Source: Prinia subflava
Taxonomy: Eukaryota > Chordata > Aves > Passeriformes > Cisticolidae
DNA length: 64,000 nucleotides
Assembly: GCF_021018805.1 (NCBI RefSeq)
Contig: NC_086250.1
Span: 65,545,322 to 65,609,321 of the forward strand
Direction: 5' to 3'
Part shown: positions 24,916-35,960 of the stretch, piece after piece
Layout of the letters: every line of letters begins with the position of its first letter
Numbering within the stretch: the stretch's first letter is position 1
Program-made: the position numbers and the translations under genes
Notes under the pieces: model-generated
The model's input: the letters and a program-made list of their open reading frames with translations, nothing else
The model's database searches: none
Told to the model about the DNA's origin: nothing

Positions 24916-27900
24916 TATGCAGGTGGCTTCTAAAGGTCATTGTAATTAATTTGGGGTGCAGAGATGTCCCTCAGGTACCATGAGGTAGAGTACGGGACAT
25001 ATCCATGCAACAGAGGCTGCTATAATCCCTAGAAATGAAAGACAATGTTATTTACCTTGCAATAGAATGAAAATGAGACACATTGCTGGAAACAATGCAA
25101 GACATATTTAGTTTCCATAACAAAATCACTGCTCAGCTGGGAAAAGATATATTGCTAATTAGTGGTCTTTTTCACAGAGTTTCCTACAAAGTAATTTGAC
25201 TTGTCTTTCTATATCTTACAGTGCTATAAACAATTTTTGCAATTATTTTTATCTCAGTACTTTTAATTACCTTCCATTTTTCTTATTTTTCTTCTTTCAC
25301 TATCCCTAGCCTTACCCTAGCTAAACGCTCTACACCTATTTATTCTGGAAATACCTGCAAGACACTGATTTATCTGACAAGAAAGCCTCCTAGTGAGATG
25401 TATATTCATTTTGGGAAGATATTGTTATGCAATTAGACTTCTCCAGGGTCTACAAATTTAGTGTATCACAGTACAAATGGGGGATATTTCCTGAGATAAG
25501 TGAATATAGATAAACTTTTCTCTCACCAATGATGTTATCTATTTTACTTGCTGATGGATTGCACCCCTCCAAATTATCTTCACCCATCCATTTTCAGCTG
25601 TCAATAACTATCACACTATTTTGTCTTTTTGGCTGCAGGTGACAATAAAACATTTCCCTAATCTAATTGGGGAAGAAAAAAAATACAAGACCAGAAGTTA
25701 GAATGAAACAAAATAAAAGGAGTTTAAACTACATGCTTATGTAGCCTGTTATACCTTGAAAGCATCCATGCTTCCGAGGCATCCATGTGTCTTGTTTCTA
25801 TTATAATCAGTCAGTATGAAACATGATTTTTATTGGTTTTTTCCCTCCCTGTACCACAGCTATTTATCCCAGAGATGGAAAGTTACTGTGTTATGAATTC
25901 CATTACATTCTACATTTGTTAGCAGATATTTTAGCTGAAGTCTACTATGTAATTGACACCATTCTGTATGGCCTGAATGCCAATGAGATATGAAGAACTC
26001 CTCTTGTTTTAATTTCTAGTGGGCTGGGGCGATATGATGTATGGCAAAACTTCATTGTACTTGATCTCAGTACAAATGAACAAGAAAGTCTCTTAGCAGA
26101 ATCGTCTTTCAACACTAAGAATGATTTTTTTTTGAGCAATATCAGCTGCCATTTCATTCTAACACAATCAAGTGGTAGTTTTCTCTTCATCTCTTCATTG
26201 CTGAGACAAAAAGAAATATTAAGCTTTCTTTGTTGTATCATACTCCCAATAGAGGTAAACAATAAAGAGCCTTTTTTTTCATTCTGGAATAAAAAATGAG
26301 AGATAATATCAATGAAAATCCACAAAAAGATTTATCTTTTTCAGTTCTGTGCAACATGTTTCTTTTTTCTTTAACTCTCTTGTGTTTCAGACATGAAAAA
26401 ACTACTGCTAAATAGGCGATGAAGTTTACTAAAGTACTGTTCCTGTTTCTCTTGGACTCTTTGCAGTTTTAAATACAAGATTCCCTGCCATAATTCTTTA
26501 TCTGAGCTTTTCTTAAACAATGCTAGATGGCAAGTGACAAGCCATCACTCAAGGCTAAAATGATTTAGCAAAAAATCTTTTAACCATAAAGGCAAGCTTT
26601 CCAGACAAGCCTTTCTCAAGAAACTTTGAACAGCTTTAATTGTAAAGTTAAACTGCTGGAAACAAACTTGGTTTACAGAAATGAAATCACAGGTTTTACA
26701 CACTTTTGTTTAAACATTTCTCCATTACATCAGTCTTAAGATATTTTAGATCTATTGGTTTATGAAGGTAAAGAAAATTTCAAAGGGAAAAATTATAGGG
26801 AGTGACATCAGTTAAAATGGACTTCATTCAAAATAATGTAAAGAATAGGTCTGTCAGAAACCAATTTCCAAAGGGACCCATCTTGGCTTCTAAAACAAAA
26901 TAAAAAGAGCAATACTTTCCATTGGTTTGTGACAAAGATATTGGCAAATTATATATGATGGAGAAGAGACCACAGAACCAATATATCCTGCTTTAGAATC
27001 TCTCCTTGCATTCTCACAGTGCAGTTTATATTTAGTCTTCCATGCTGACATCTAGTAATGACTAAATAATGATGAGGATTCACATGCAGTCAGAACGAGG
27101 CCTTTTGTTGGTTAAATGGTTATGAAGAGATTGAATTAAATAACAGCAAGCACATGGCAACAGAGATTATGAGGAACTATGTAAAAACAAAAAATCAGGG
27201 AACAGGATTCTTGATGTTGCTTTGGTGCAAAATATTCTTGATGTTTGCTTTTCTGTAACTCCAGTACAGTGATATTCACTTAGCTGGACATGGTAGACTG
27301 ACTTTTAATTCAATGAAAATTTGAAGCCTGCAGAGATCACAGTTGGAACCTATTCTTAATTACACTTCCACAAAAGAAGACTGTGATTTCTTCATATCAG
27401 CAGTTTCCAACGTTTTTCATTTTATAGTCCCATTTTCTGCTTACATTTGTATTGTAAATATATGCTTATTTTCCTTTCTTGAATCCCTGAGGTGCACATT
27501 CCCCAAAAGACCAAGAATAAAAGGCTCAGATCAACTGAGCTTTACCATAGTTAATGTTGGAAAAAGCTTTCCTGGTGGAAGAAGGAAACGGTGTAGAATG
27601 AAAAGAAAACCTGTGTACCAATGCAAATGTAAATATTTCTGCATTATTCTTGACGGAAAAGCACGAGAGTTTATGAGTATGATTTATAGATCAATAATTG
27701 AAACAAGGACAGAAGATGATCTCATTCAGTATCAAGAATTTGGCAACAGACTTTGGCTTGTGGTACTTTATTCTCCTATCTATGTGTTACATTTTCAGAC
27801 AGGCATTTTCTTACTTCCTCCCATGCTGCTTCTTATGTTACTTATAAAGACAGACAAGGCTATGTAATTTTTCCCTTTTCAAACTCTCTCTTAAAACTCT

Positions 27901-29056
27901 GACTTCCATGCTAATTAAAACATGTCATTCTTGAACTTTCATTGTGTCTTCTGGTTTTTTTTTTTTGTTTTGGCCTATCCATTCTTTGTATCTTTTTATA
28001 TGGCTGTCTTTGATCTGTGTGTTTTTGAAGCATCCAGGGCACTGACATGCCATCTCTGTTACATTTGGTGTGATAGCAGAAGGAATGTAAAAATGGAAAC
28101 TGCATAAACAAAATTGATAAAAGCATTTAAAAGATTTTGCTCATTTTAAGCAGGCAGGAAAGTGCAGTTTGACAATTTTTTCTGTTACATACTGCTTTCC
28201 TATTCTGTGATGCTGTGCTGCAGTCTGGGTACACAGACACATGCATTATTTGGTCAGCAAAATAGGAGTAAAAATTTGATCAACCAAACAGGAGTAAAAA
28301 ACTCAGTACAATTTTTAAGTCTATACAGCTAAAAATAAAGATCTCTTATACTCTGTTCCTGTACTCAGTTCTTCAGCTCTCTAAGGACCTGTCAAAGCAG
28401 CAAAGTTCGGAAATTTTGAATTAAGGGTTGTGAGCTTCAAAATCAACATGCAATTAACAAGAAATTTTAGAAAGGGATTTTTCCCTCTTTTCACCTCAGC
28501 ATTATCTGAAGAAACGCTGTCCTGTTTGCACAAGCTTAAGAGTTTGTGTGTAAATGATACATATACAACAAGCCCTAACCTACACAACTATCACATCTAA
28601 TGAAGCAAATTCTGTATTTCTATTCAGATTGTACCAAGCTTTCTGCAGAATCAAGTCCATCTTTTCACCAGCAACCCTATTTCTCCATCAGAAATGCAAC
28701 ACAAGTAATTTACATCACTGAATCAAGAATGATAAACATTGATGCTAACCCAATAAATACTGTATTACTTTCTTAAGGTTGACTGATAGTGTATTATTAA
28801 CAGCTTTATTACCAGGGCAAAGTTCCATGGGCAACAGCAGTGAACTGTCAAAGATTCTCATAAAGAAATAACAATAAGCTTACATTTATAAAGCAGTTTT
28901 CATCCCAAAGGAGGCAAGAGTACTTTCCAAAGTTGATACGAAAGAAACATAACAACATCTGTTACTGAGTAGAACTGATGCTGAGAGGAGGACAAAAAGC
29001 ATTGTAAGGATGTGAAACGTGCTCCAGAATCTTTACTGGCTGCAAAAGAATTGGGG
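24916..29056. other. Non-coding stretch with anonymous open frames
   Basis: AT-rich DNA. It contains the longest open frame of the window (27343-27867, listed separately) and a 126-codon minus-strand frame at 25945-26325 that has no recognisable domain. No repeats were recognised. Confidence 0.5.
27343..27867 (+). other. Anonymous 174-codon open frame, probably chance
   Basis: This is the longest ATG-to-stop frame in the window. The predicted peptide has hydrophobic stretches at about residues 24-46 and 138-168, and a basic segment around residues 74-92 (GRRKRCRMKRK). I recognise no family. Nothing nearby resembles a promoter, and no good splice donor interrupts it. One frame of this length in 64 kb of six-frame AT-rich DNA is not surprising. 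A lineage-specific or pseudogenic fragment cannot be excluded. Confidence 0.12.
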
Positions 29057-29093
29057 AAAAAAAAAAATATATATATATATATATAAATAAAGA
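29057..29093 (+). repeat. A-run plus (AT)n microsatellite
   Basis: A run of A followed by about nine AT units and an A-rich tail. Confidence 0.9.
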
Positions 29094-29200
29094 AAAGTTT
29101 AAGAAAACTGTTCGGCAGTGAAACAAACCATGACAGTCTTTGTTGGGTATTAATCTAAAGAGTGCCACCCCATAATCACACCATTTGCCTAAATTCCAAA

Positions 29201-29310
29201 GTGGGGGGGTTTTTTGTTGTTGTTGTTGTTGGTTTTTTTGTTTGTTTGGTTTTTTTTAGTTGGTTTTTTTTTTTGGGTTTTTTTGGGGTTTTTTTGGTTT
29301 TTTTTTTTAA
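29201..29310 (+). repeat. T/G-only low-complexity tract
   Basis: About 110 bases of almost pure T and G: G7, T6, (GTT)n, TTTG units, then alternating T7-T12 and GG-GGGG blocks. One or two A interrupt it. It generates the hydrophobic start of a false 146-codon plus-strand frame (29162-29602), which is rejected as a gene. The G-blocks are separated by long T loops, so G-quadruplex potential is modest. Confidence 0.92.
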
Positions 29311-29660
29311 TCAGAATTTTCAGAAGAAGACCAAATCAATCCATTGTAAAGACTCTACAAGTAAGAATGCTGCAGTCACAGATACTGAAATGCAAGAAAC
29401 ACTCAGGGAAAACCCAAACCACTTGAGGTCTAGGAAAAAAGATAAAAAGGGGGGAGAATATCTGGCAGTGTTTTCAGAAGGCCATGGGTACACAGCTGCA
29501 TCTGTACAAGGGCACATGAACATTTCCCTACTATGCAGATACACAATCTGTTCATCCATAGGCAAACATGGGGTATGGCCTGAAAGCAATGAAAGCAATT
29601 AAAAAGAAGGAATTTCTGTTGGAGATTTCTAGGCTAGAGCATGTAACTGTAGGGGTGTGA

Positions 29661-29712
29661 TTTCAATTTTTTCAGTGAATATTTCAATTGTTTCAGTGAA
29701 TATTTCAATTTA
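29661..29712 (+). repeat. 21-bp tandem repeat, 2.5 copies
   Basis: Copies lie at 29661-29681 and 29682-29702 and differ at one position. A partial third copy lies at 29703-29712. The unit reads TTTCAATTGTTTCAGTGAAT plus A. Confidence 0.93.
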
Positions 29713-30010
29713 TTATAAAAGCTATTTTTTTTTCCCAGTCTTTGTATCAGTAGTGAATACCACTCTCTTCCCTGTAAATGTTCTGGATGGGCTTTCTTGG
29801 GAAAAATGCACATCACAGCCCTGGCTACAGAAAAGAGGAGTCTCCTGTGTAGTTGTGCAGAGGTGGCAAGAAGTCTCCTAGAAGGTGTGGACACTCAGCA
29901 GCTACAGATTCCTAAACACAGTGATCCTGAATGTATGTGGGGACACATAAATACATAGGCTTAAGCACACAGATACACACCCACACACATACACATACCT
30001 TCAAAATTCT

Positions 30011-30448
30011 CTATATACACTTAGCACCCGTTTTCACATTCATGCTGCTTTTCATCCACGGATTTTGGAGCACTTTGTAGACATTAGCTAATAACCTCAC
30101 AGCCCAGGGTGGTGAGGGATACTCCTGAGTGGAGTATTCATCTACTGACCTAGTGGGAATTCTGGTGTTTCTGACAAAATTCTGTCGACCTCCAGCAGGC
30201 AGGTGAAAGCACAGAAGGAGAAACATGGAAACAAAAACCAGCCCTGTTTCATGCCTTCTAGTTGAGGTAGGATCATACCAGCTGAGGTCACAAGTGGAAA
30301 AAACATTTGAATGCCAAGCACATAAAAGTCCCACGAAGGCAAACATCACAATTAGCAATGGATGGGAAAGCCAGCATGAGGCAAAGGGGCCAGTTTGATC
30401 TTCGGAGTTATCACTCAAGAGTGTGACACTGAGATTACACAATGTCAT
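30011..30448 (-). other. Anonymous 145-codon open frame, probably chance
   Basis: The minus-strand ATG-to-stop frame is predicted to hold two hydrophobic segments (about residues 32-44 and 71-83). A shorter ATG frame overlaps it in another register. No family was recognised, no splice or promoter evidence was seen, and the start context is unremarkable. Recorded only because it is among the few frames above 140 codons that are not caused by simple sequence. Confidence 0.1.
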
Positions 30449-31718
30449 GCAGGTAATGCAAATGTTAACATATCACCTGTCTTGAAATTTCTTAAACTCC
30501 TGCTTTTACAGCTTAACATCAGACATGGTTTTGATACTTGTAATGTTTTCCTTTGTTAGATTCCCTAATGAATATAACAGTCTTTAGCAGGAAATCTGGA
30601 CCGACCATTTGAGGCCTGTTTTCTTTATATCTTGTTGCTCACAGGTTTGCTTTTGGACACCTAATAAATCATTCACTAACATCTCAGAATCTGACAATTC
30701 CTCCTCCTTATAAATGCACTGCTAAATCAAGGACTACAAAAAAAAGTAAGAAAATTACACAATTTCTATTTTTCTAATCTAAAATACCAGCTTGGTGGAT
30801 TTAGAGCTCTTTTTCATCAGGTGTTTTTCAATCTAAGGTTCAAATTTTACCATTAATTGTGCTGCAAGTGGCATTACAAATAAAAATTCCAGAATTTTCT
30901 TTCTGTGTGTCATAGGTTTGTCCAGATTTCAGCCTATGCCCCCCTCCAAGTAAGAGAATTGTAGACAGATTTTTGGACTGGGGGGAAATTCTAATCCTTG
31001 TCAAACTTTGTTATAATTAATTAGTGAAAGCACACCATGCTTTGATTTAGTTGGAAGGCAACACAAAGATAGTTGCAGATCATGGCCAAACAAAACTCTA
31101 TTCCCTATGGATGACATGGGGGAGCATTAGACCTGATGTGTTAAATTCCTTGAAGACATCTAACACCTGAAGCTATGATATTCTTCCAGCTTGTGTGAAT
31201 AAGCAAAGTGGAGGATCTAGACCTAAGCTTGTTAATAATTTTTATTTATTTCATAGCTGTGTAAATATGTCATGGTCTCACTGAAAACAATGCAATTATT
31301 CTCTCTATTGATGTAATGAAAGCAGAGTGTGACCCAAAAAGCATGCATGTGTCTTAAAAAGCTTTGGAAATTCAAGTCATAAATAAGTTAGAGCAAACCA
31401 AACTGCCATTCCCTTCCCCAGTAAAATATTCATGTTTGGCTTTCATGGAATTCCTCCCAGACTAAGGTAAGAGAGGCTGTTCAGCTGATTTCCCTCTCAA
31501 TAATACATTCTGAGGGCCTTACACTCTCAGTCCTCAAGGGAAAAGTGTAGTTTACATGGTGTATTTACTTAAATCAGGATTGTCTTCTGAAGGATTGGAG
31601 AATATAAAAAGCACATTGAATTTCCTTTAAATTTTCCATGGTTTCATCTGATCACACTGAAAACAATACTGAAGACTGCAAAATTTTCTTTAAAACTAAC
31701 ATTAAATGGAATAAATTA

Positions 31719-31734
31719 ATATATATATATATTA
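31719..31734 (+). repeat. Short (AT)n
   Basis: About seven to eight AT units within an AT-rich flank. Confidence 0.85.
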
Positions 31735-31855
31735 TCTATACATTAATGAAGATTTACAATAAAAGCAACAGAGGAAATAGATTTTTTGTCAGAAGGAAAG
31801 TGTTTGTTTGTTTGTGTGTATGGAGACTTTGTAACTTTCTAAGAATGCTAAATTT

Positions 31856-31859
<4 letters not shown>

Positions 31860-31900
<41 letters not shown>
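31860..31900 (+). repeat. T41 homopolymer
   Basis: Forty-one consecutive T followed by ACAGTTTTTAAC. Like the T48 tract at 18986, it is immediately followed by ACAG. It causes the poly-Phe core of a false 138-codon frame (31638-32054). Confidence 0.95.
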
Positions 31901-31903
<3 letters not shown>

Positions 31904-34900
31904 GTTTTTAACTTATTCCCTTAAATTTTATATTAGCTGGCATTTCTTTGCTACCAAAATAACCAAACCCAAAAACTACTTTATACTTTTTAACCAACAC
32001 AAGTATGTGGAAAATTCCATCCCACTGAGATGTTCCTGTTTGGCTGGACTCTGAAGAGCAGTCATTGAGGGACTGTGCAGATCCACGCCAGTGAAACAGG
32101 GAATTTACTGGAATTGTCACTGATAAAATCAGCACATAGGGGTGCCTGTGGCAGTGATTTGTCATTCCCAATCAATCACACAAAAGCCTCACACCCCAAG
32201 GGACAGACATCTATCCTGTGATCAAAGGGACATGAAGATTTAGAAACTAATGGAAGGAAAGCAGTGCAACAAAGGTAACAAAATTTACCACCACTGGTGA
32301 CATGAAAATCACCTGACTGCCACTGGTTTCATTAAATGGAGTTTTAATAGACTCCAAAAGAGTGGGTGAGGATGGAGGACACAGGATTATGTGGTGTCAG
32401 AGAATCTGGATGCTAAAAGAGCTACAAAGCAGGAACTATTGGGTACTGAATATTTACTGAGGCTAGTAGAGGTGATTGGTCTAGTTTTGTTCCTACATCT
32501 ACCATGTCTGGAATTTCGTTTCTTGAGGAATGTGAAGGGCGACTTAAGGAACCTTGTGTGCAAGTGAAAACTCACCTGTAGAGAACACTGCCAGGTTTGT
32601 GTCACCTGTTTCTCTTGTTTGAAGCTTTGCCTTCTCAGCAGATGGAGGTTTTATCCCTTTACTCAGAGCAGTTAAACAGGCTGCAGAAATGTTGCATCTG
32701 CCTGACAAGTGCATCATGGTGTGCTTAGTTCCTCCCACGAGATGGAGCAGCGGAGCTTCATCTCCTGGCACTGCACTTCCACCCAAAGAAAATCCCCTTT
32801 CCTGCAGGTGCAGGGGCTGACATTCACCTTGCATAGGTAGCCCACTGTGACATGTATCTCACACCTAATCAACTGAGCTAAAATTGCACACTTTGAATGT
32901 CTCCACACTGCCGAATCTTTTATATAGGTTAATAAACTTGGACAGGTGCTAAGAATGATACAATCTGCCAGCAGACTTGTTCTCATGAACAGAAAACCCC
33001 CCATGACTCAGGACTCAAAATGAGCATGAAATACTCTTAAGAAATTGGAAGTGATGAAATCAGCAAGGTCAGTGCCGGAGGAAGGAAGGGAAATGAGACA
33101 CAAGATAGACTGTTTTGTTCTCTACCTCACAGCTTCCAAGTCAGTACTTAGATAAACTTTGATTAAGCTCAAGTTCAGACTTGATAAAACATCTCTGAAC
33201 TGGACAAAGATCAGACCTCAGACCAGCTGTTGGGAAGCAGAGGAATGCTTGAGGCATAGGGAACATAAACCCCCCTAAGCATTTTACAATCCAAATCTCT
33301 GGTGGGCAGGAGCTCTCTGGTGTTCTTTGTACACTGCCTCACTCAGGAAAAAAATGTATGGATGTAACTGTAGCTGTGTGCTGATGGCATGAAGAGACCT
33401 ATCAAAGGGCCTCAACAAATTCAACTCTTCCTGAGTGAAAGGAGAGCAAAAGAGATTCCATCTAAACCTGTTTTCCCCAGAGCCAGCTACAAATTCCACG
33501 TGATATTCATCTGCTGGATGTCTAAGTGTATGTGCCAACATTTGTTTTCAGCATCTATGCTGATGTTATTTGCAGAAGTGAATCTTAGTCAAGTTACAGT
33601 CTCAATTAGGAAAACAAGGAAAACAAGAACCAATAGGAAGGACAGGCTTACAGGAAAGAGGAAAGTGTAAGTTAAAACGATTAACTGTTTTAATTAAATT
33701 TGGATTAAAAAACTGTTAGGATGATTTGTATTTTGGAGTGGCATTTCCTATTTCATTATACCTCTTTGTTACTGTTTGATTTCTTTTCAAAATAAATGAA
33801 CACTTCTTATTTCTCATGTCTTTAAAGTTTTGTTTGGTTTGACTTTTTTTGTAAAAGGAAAATGAAATAATAAAATCACCCAAAATAACTGGTAGTATGA
33901 CTGGAGGGAGAGTGAATTGCCACCATGTCTCACCTCTGTCAAGAACCAGCTACTGAACGACCTAAATGTGTTCTGTTCAGGGCTTTTTGTCAACTCTGTT
34001 GGGTAAGATACACAGATACAGACAGAAAGTTCATTGCAAGATACCTTCCATGTCAAAATACAACAACAAATCCCCAAAGAAGTAAGGAATTTTTTTTTTT
34101 GCTTCGTAAAGGTATTGGTAAGGAGATCAAGTGAAGTAGTCCTGGAACTAACAAAAAGAGACCTTCAACTGTTAAATATCAAAATAATGGACTTAATTTT
34201 TAAACTTTTTTTTTTAATAAGAAATCTGGGAAGCCTCTCTCATGGTTAATAAGGAAATTGAGAGCTTTTACAGAAGAAATTATATATACTAGAATACCTC
34301 AAAGAATACTCTATGAAGAGCTAACATTCTGCAAGCAGAGGTGCTCTCTGGTGAAGTCACTTAAACGGAGAAATTATCACCAAAAGTTGAGAGTTAGAAA
34401 TATGGCAACTACCCATTCACAAAGTAGTTGGAGAAAGGGGAGAAAATCAGCTCAGTAAGAGGAAGACAGAAAAACATGATGGTTTGAATTTGGTATGAGA
34501 TTAAAGTATTTTGAGCATACTTTCAGTCCCTCACATGTATCATTTCCACCCTTGCTGTTTTGCAAGCGTTTTATTTATTTTGGGTCTTGTGAGAAAATTA
34601 TTCTAATTTCACTTTCCTTCATCTGGTTGAATTAAGTGTGAATTTAATATCTGTATTTAAAAAAAAAAGTATTAATTCCTCATCCCTAGATGTGAAAATC
34701 TCTGAATTTGGGCACTGAGGTTCTAGAAAGCATGCACCATCTTCCAGCTCATCCTTCAAATTATCTCAGGAACAATGGACAGCCCTCTGTTCCCATTAAC
34801 TTTTGCAGATGCCTGGCCCAGATGTGGATCTATCCCCACAAACTAAAGACAAAAGTATCTTTCAGTGACTGATGGTGGTTAGGAGAAGTGTCTGGCAAAA

Positions 34901-35400
34901 AATGAGACTTTACACTGCACAGGTAATTGTTTATTCCTCCCTCTTGCTTTTGGGAGGCTTTTTTGGCTGGGGTTTTTTAATCTCATTACTACCATGATAT
35001 CCAAGGGATGCCTGTGACTGCACTGTGATTTAGAAAAAAATGTATGCTACAACTTACCCCCGGATTTATTTCAAGTTTGTCCTGATTTGGTGTGTTTTCC
35101 CTCTGTACTAGGTACTATTTTGTAAAAGCACTGCAGTAAGTGAGCAGTCCTTTTGCCTGACAGAAATTAAAGTCACTGTGCAGGAGTGTAATTTTAATGT
35201 ATGCCCTGGGAGTGAAAGTCCACCAAGAAAGCTACAGTTAATTTAGCAGAGCTCATAATATACACTCATTTCTTGGCCATGGGGACTTGACTTTAAACTG
35301 TCTGAAGGTCAAGCATACAGAGACTGCTACAGAATCCTTCAAAAACCTGAGCCACATCACACATCTGCCACTCCTCGCTTAGAACAATTCAGCACAGTTA
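31901..35400. other. Non-coding stretch with one exon-like segment
   Basis: AT-rich overall, with a slightly GC-richer segment at about 32390-33010 containing the minus-strand exon candidate at 32576-32801. Other open frames, up to 96 codons, are unrecognised. Confidence 0.45.
32576..32801 (-). other. Exon-like segment on the minus strand
   Basis: In minus sense, a perfect-looking donor ACAG|GTGAGT ends this interval at 32576. An acceptor-like CCCCTGCACCTGCAG| precedes 32801. The 226-nt segment between them is open in one frame, entering in phase 0 and leaving in phase 1. The peptide is not recognised. Such a donor can occur by chance in 64 kb read on both strands, so this is a weak exon or lncRNA-exon candidate. 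Confidence 0.12.
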
Positions 35401-35459
35401 GAAGCCTCCCTCTAAAAAGAAGCTGAAGATAAAGTAAACACAGCAAATGAATTACCCTT

Positions 35460-35960
35460 CTCCCTCTGGAGGGGTCACGTTCGAGGTTCACTGCTGATGC
35501 AAGATGGTGAAGCTTGCACCAGTGCCCACCTGCCAGGGATTAAACAGAGAGCCACAGTCTCCAGTGCAATCAATGCCTAGACTTTAACGGGCTCTAAATT
35601 CAGCACCGGAAGCTCTGACAAGCCCATAATCCATTCATTAATGTGTGTTAATATGTGCCCTGTGGAGCTGTCCTAACTTAAAAACAAAGGCAAGGCATTC
35701 ACCATGTGTTATTTGGAATGGGATGGAACAGGGAACCCTTAGCGCCGTGGAGAGAGGAACGATTGCAGAAAGGGTTTTATTGCACGTCTCCCAGCAGGAT
35801 GTTTAGAAAATAAAGATCCAACACATGCTGCAGCAATAAAGCAATTCCTCCTTGGCCAGATCCAGACAGTGCTACACAATTGTTCCCTTGACTTATTTCA
35901 AATGAATAAACACGTTTTCTTGTGTGCATCAAGCAGGTGTGCACAGGTTCAAAGCTGTGA
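35460..35960. promoter_or_regulatory. Candidate conserved non-coding element or enhancer
   Basis: A GC-richer, CpG-containing stretch (CpGs near 35477-35482, 35588, 35607, 35741-35745, 35760 and 35785). It is interleaved with homeodomain-type words such as ATTCATTAATG (35634-35644) and AATGAATAAA (35901-35910), plus E-box-like CAGGTG (35934-35939). There is no repeat similarity and no good coding frame. The mix of retained CpGs and AT-rich transcription-factor words is typical of vertebrate conserved enhancers, but conservation itself cannot be seen from one sequence. Confidence 0.3.

Larger units (their letters stand above)
29311..31859. other. Non-coding stretch with small tandem repeats
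   Basis: Contains a 21-bp tandem duplication (29661-29712), a 145-codon minus-strand open frame (30011-30448), an (AT)n at 31719-31734 and a TTTG run at about 31800-31816. No known repeat family was identified. Confidence 0.45.

Noticed and set aside
29162..29602. 146-codon plus-strand open frame beginning with a Phe/Val/Leu-rich stretch
   Set aside because: The hydrophobic start is a direct translation of the T/G-only tract; the rest matches nothing and has no gene context.
31638..32054. 138-codon plus-strand open frame with a poly-Phe core
   Set aside because: The core is the T41 homopolymer; removing it leaves short chance frames.
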